Part shown: piece after piece, positions 6,162 through 8,756 of the stretch
Layout: each line of letters begins with the position of its first letter
Numbering within the stretch: position 1 is the first letter of the stretch
Assembly: GCA_012728155.1 (NCBI GenBank)
Contig: JAAYFR010000214.1
Span: 1 to 8,756 of the forward strand
Reading direction: 5' to 3'
Source of the DNA: Bacteroidales bacterium
GTDB taxonomy: Bacteria; Bacteroidota; Bacteroidia; Bacteroidales; Dysgonomonadaceae
DNA: 8,756 nucleotides
Translations under genes and position numbers: made by a program
Notes under the pieces: model-generated
What the model saw: the letters and a program-made list of their open reading frames with translations, nothing else
The model's database searches: none
What the model was told of the DNA's origin: nothing

Positions 6162-8365
6162 AAATTTTTGACCATTTCCAACACATCAATCTCACCAACG
6201 ACCAACGCCAGGCGTTGGAAAAGCTTCATGCTTTTTTAGAAAGTGATGAGCGGATATTTATCCTTCAGGGATATGCAGGTAGTGGTAAAACAAACTTATT
6301 AAAGGGTTTTGTTGAGTATCTGCAATCTTTGGAAAAGAAATACCAATTGATGGCTCCAACTGGCAGAGCTGCAAAAGTCATCAATCAAAAAACAGGCTTT
6401 GAATCTACCACCATCCACAAAGGAATTTACAGCTTTGAGGAATTGCAGGAAATCAAACAAGGTGAAGATGAAAACGATGTTTCGTTTTTGTACCAATACA
6501 AAATCAGAAACAATCCGGAAGTTCATGATTCGGTTCTAATAGTGGATGAAGCATCTATGGTCAGCGATATTTTGAGCCAAGGCGAGTTTTTCCGCTTTGG
6601 AAGTGGGCATTTGTTGCGAGACCTAATGACTTATGGAAGAATTCAAGAAGCTACCACAACCAGCAAAATCATCTTCATTGGTGACCCTGCGCAGTTGCCA
6701 CCAATAGGAATGAACTTCTCCCCTGCACTTGACCCGAATTATCTAAGTGAGACTTACAAGGTTTCTGTTTCGCAAGCGGAAATGAAGGAAGTGAAAGGTC
6801 AAGATGCCAACAATGGCATTTTGATTTCGGCCACTAAAATAAGGCAGTGCCTTACTTCTGGCTACTTCAATGATTTTGATTTGAGAGAAAATGGACGGGA
6901 CATTTTCAATCCAGCTTATCAAGATTACTTAGAAACCTACAAGGCGCAACAAGACCAAAAAATAATCATCTGCTACAAAAACAAAACAGCACTTGATTTG
7001 AACCGAGCTATCCGCAGAGAAAAATTTGGAGATGATTTACCCATACAACCATCTGACACAGTTATCATAGGAGGAAACAATTACCGCTTAGGTATCATGA
7101 ACGGTGAATTTTCGGTTGTTTCAGAATCAAGTCCACAGGTTGAAAGCAGAGATGTTAGTTTTTACATTGAAAAAGGAAAAACAAAAACTGTTAGATTAAC
7201 TTGGAGAGGAATTAGCCTTGTTTTACCTGATGAAAACAATCAGCCCAAAACCAAAAACGGATTTATTTTAGAAAACTATCTATACGGTGATAACTACTTA
7301 AAACCCGAAGAGCAAAGAGCCCTTTATGTGGATTTTAAAAACAGGCATCCCAAACTAAAAAAGGGTACAGAGGAATTTAAGGAAGCCATTATCAACGATA
7401 AGTATTTCAATTGCATACTTTTGAAATACGGTTATGCAGTAACCTGCCACAAAGCCCAGGGCGGTGAATGGTCAAATGCCTTTGTATTTTGGGACAGAGG
7501 AACGCAAGCCAACTTCAACTTTTATGAATCGGAACATAACCGCTCAGGTAAGACGAATTCAGAATTTTACCGTTGGGCATATACAGCAGTTACCAGAGCA
7601 TCCAAGAAACTGTTTTGCATCAATCCACCGTATTTTTCATCGTTTTCAGCCATGAATTTTATTGATGTAAATGTTCAACAAGCTTTCAATGAGTTGACAG
7701 GACAAGCAAATCCGATAACTGAAATCAATATCGATGAAGTTTTACCGGAATTGGAAAAATTTGGTTTAGCTGATGCACCATTGACTATTCAAGATCATTT
7801 CATTCAGAGGTGGTATAATCTCCGAAAACATTACATAGATATTGAAGCTTGGCAGAAAGTTGGGTATGAAATACGATATATCTTCAAAAGAGAAGCCCAA
7901 ACAGCAGCATTCAAACATTGGGTTAATGGTCAGAATGTTTTTAGAGGTAATTTTCAAAAGCTACCTGCACAAACCAATTCTGATGAGTTATTTGAAACCA
8001 TCACAAAAATACTAGAGTGCGCTACTCCGGTTGTGGTAAACAGGAACACTGTTGAAGGTATTCTGGCCCAAATTGAATTTGATGTAGCAATTGAAGAAGA
8101 GAAGCCTTTCTTGAAAAATCTGTTTGATGTGATAAGTAAAGGTTTAAAAGATGGGGAAGAAATAGCAAATATTCAGCATTTACCATTTAGGGAGAGATAT
8201 ACAATTATAAATAACGGTCAAACCTGTGTTATTGATTTTATCTACGATGGGAATGGCTTTTTTGGCAATGTTCAGCCATTAGAAAACAAATGCGATAGTA
8301 TTGAACTTCTCGCCAGAATCAAATCCATTGTAAACAACCTAAAAGAAGCAGATTATGTCATTTAA
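6158..8365 (+). CDS. Superfamily 1B DNA helicase (RecD2/Dda/Pif1-like)
   Basis: A 735-residue ATP-dependent 5'-3' helicase by motif content. LTNDQRQAL (12-20) is Q-motif-like, GYAGSGKT (38-45) is motif I, APTGRAA (66-72) motif Ia, VDEASM (129-134) motif II, GDPAQLPPIG (175-184) motif III, YAVTCHKAQGGEW (426-438) motif V, and YTAVTRASK (475-483) motif VI with its arginine finger. The 245 residues after motif VI are an extra region I cannot assign; they may bind a partner or DNA. It is soluble and intact. The ATGA overlap with the preceding gene ties it to the retron operon, where it might unwind or load onto DNA ends or msDNA-target hybrids. This helicase/TPR pair may also exist apart from retrons, so its part in the system is inferred. 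Codons 609-638 are duplicated at the end of the window. Confidence 0.9.
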   Translation: MKIFDHFQHINLTNDQRQALEKLHAFLESDERIFILQGYAGSGKTNLLKGFVEYLQSLEKKYQLMAPTGRAAKVINQKTGFESTTIHKGIYSFEELQEIKQGEDENDVSFLYQYKIRNNPEVHDSVLIVDEASMVSDILSQGEFFRFGSGHLLRDLMTYGRIQEATTTSKIIFIGDPAQLPPIGMNFSPALDPNYLSETYKVSVSQAEMKEVKGQDANNGILISATKIRQCLTSGYFNDFDLRENGRDIFNPAYQDYLETYKAQQDQKIIICYKNKTALDLNRAIRREKFGDDLPIQPSDTVIIGGNNYRLGIMNGEFSVVSESSPQVESRDVSFYIEKGKTKTVRLTWRGISLVLPDENNQPKTKNGFILENYLYGDNYLKPEEQRALYVDFKNRHPKLKKGTEEFKEAIINDKYFNCILLKYGYAVTCHKAQGGEWSNAFVFWDRGTQANFNFYESEHNRSGKTNSEFYRWAYTAVTRASKKLFCINPPYFSSFSAMNFIDVNVQQAFNELTGQANPITEINIDEVLPELEKFGLADAPLTIQDHFIQRWYNLRKHYIDIEAWQKVGYEIRYIFKREAQTAAFKHWVNGQNVFRGNFQKLPAQTNSDELFETITKILECATPVVVNRNTVEGILAQIEFDVAIEEEKPFLKNLFDVISKGLKDGEEIANIQHLPFRERYTIINNGQTCVIDFIYDGNGFFGNVQPLENKCDSIELLARIKSIVNNLKEADYVI
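7983..8071 (+). repeat. 89-bp exact direct repeat, internal copy
   Basis: Identical over all 89 bases to 8668-8756. This copy lies inside the helicase gene (residues about 609-638) and continues smoothly into further helicase sequence, so it is the genuine one. It begins ATGAGTTATTTGAAACC; the base before it differs between the copies. Confidence 0.95.
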
Positions 8366-8756
8366 AGAAATCAATGAACTTAGACAAGCGGGAAAGCTTG
8401 ATGAAGCTTTGCAAATGGCAAATAAGGCTTTAGAATCAGAACCCTATAACATTTGGAATAAGCGGGCTGCTGCATGGGTGTATTATGATTATCTCAAGAA
8501 GAACGCTCAACCTGAATTATATGAAGCATTCAAGGATAATCTTATAAAGATTAAAGACCTGCAATTACCCGAAGATGAGAAAATGGTGTTTGACAATTGT
8601 GCATGGCAAATCGGTAGTTTAGTTTTTGCATTACATAATACGGAGCATGTTGATTATGGCAAAATCAATGAGTTATTTGAAACCATCACAAAAATACTAG
8701 AGTGCGCTACTCCGGTTGTGGTAAACAGGAACACTGTTGAAGGTATTCTGGCCCAA
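8355..8756 (+). CDS. TPR-like protein, 3' partial, suspect end
   Basis: The open frame runs from ATG 8355 to the window edge (134 codons) and overlaps the end of the helicase gene by 11 bp, so it belongs to the same operon. Residues 3-36 (EINELRQAGKLDEALQMANK and onward) have the paired-helix spacing of a tetratricopeptide repeat: small residues in the right places, a short turn, then ALESEPYN. Residues 37-104 are further helices rich in Trp and Tyr. Such helical repeats normally scaffold protein contacts, so it may be a partner of the helicase. Related Bacteroidota proteins I recall are several hundred residues long, so most of the gene is missing. Residues 106-134 are letter-for-letter helicase residues 610-638 and are probably not part of this protein; the trustworthy part ends near residue 105. 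Confidence 0.72.
   Translation, partial: MSFKEINELRQAGKLDEALQMANKALESEPYNIWNKRAAAWVYYDYLKKNAQPELYEAFKDNLIKIKDLQLPEDEKMVFDNCAWQIGSLVFALHNTEHVDYGKINELFETITKILECATPVVVNRNTVEGILAQ
8668..8756 (+). repeat. 89-bp exact direct repeat, terminal copy (likely chimera)
   Basis: This exact copy of 7983-8071 runs to the very last base of the window. It begins within codon 105 of the TPR-like gene, at a sequence (ATGAGTTATTTGAA) that may be shared by the true continuations of both genes, and it keeps the same reading frame. Zero divergence over 89 bases plus termination at the contig edge point to a chimeric read or an assembly join rather than an old duplication. Confidence 0.9.

Noticed and set aside
1..8756. 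CRISPR array, tRNA or rRNA genes
   Set aside because: No regularly spaced repeats and no tRNA- or rRNA-like sequence were seen on either strand.

Overview
The window is AT-rich DNA that reads like a Bacteroidota chromosome or mobile region. The clues are genes without Shine-Dalgarno sequences, one good match to the Bacteroidota -7 box (TAnnTTTG, 94-101), and proteins of Bacteroidota flavour. The genus cannot be told. All genes lie on the + strand.

Layout. 1-379 is non-coding. It holds a candidate promoter/operator (a 13-bp direct repeat, a TAnnTTTG box and a 7-bp dyad at 56-127) and a striking 65-nt imperfect palindrome (278-342). 380-1390 encodes a WYL-domain transcriptional regulator. 1391-1711 has no gene but is highly structured. 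Positions 1437-1452 and 1677-1693 can form a 16-pair a1/a2-type duplex enclosing two strong hairpins and a long AT-rich hairpin, which is the layout of a retron msr-msd RNA. 1712-3874 encodes a retron-type reverse transcriptase (NAxxH motif, YADD active site) with a long C-terminal extension of about 360 residues. Three genes follow, each joined to the previous one by an ATGA overlap: a pseudo-receiver protein (3871-4455), a protein with a complete receiver domain and a C-terminal HEPN-like domain carrying an RNxxxH motif (4452-6161), and a superfamily 1B DNA helicase (6158-8365). A TPR-like gene starts inside the helicase gene at 8355 and runs off the window.

Interpretation. I read this as a retron-centred conflict (anti-phage) operon. 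The RT and its ncRNA would make msDNA. The pseudo-receiver and the receiver-HEPN protein look like a signalling/effector arm with a probable HEPN RNase toxin. The helicase and TPR protein would be accessory DNA-processing parts, and the WYL protein the likely transcriptional switch. I do not recognise this effector combination as one of the well-described retron types. The RT catalytic domain and the helicase are visibly richer in G+C than the RT tail and the two signalling genes between them, as if an effector cassette had been exchanged.

Caution. The last 89 bases are an exact copy of an internal part of the helicase gene, joined to the TPR gene at a short shared sequence. This looks more like an assembly or library chimera at the contig end than real biology, so the end of the TPR protein should not be trusted.
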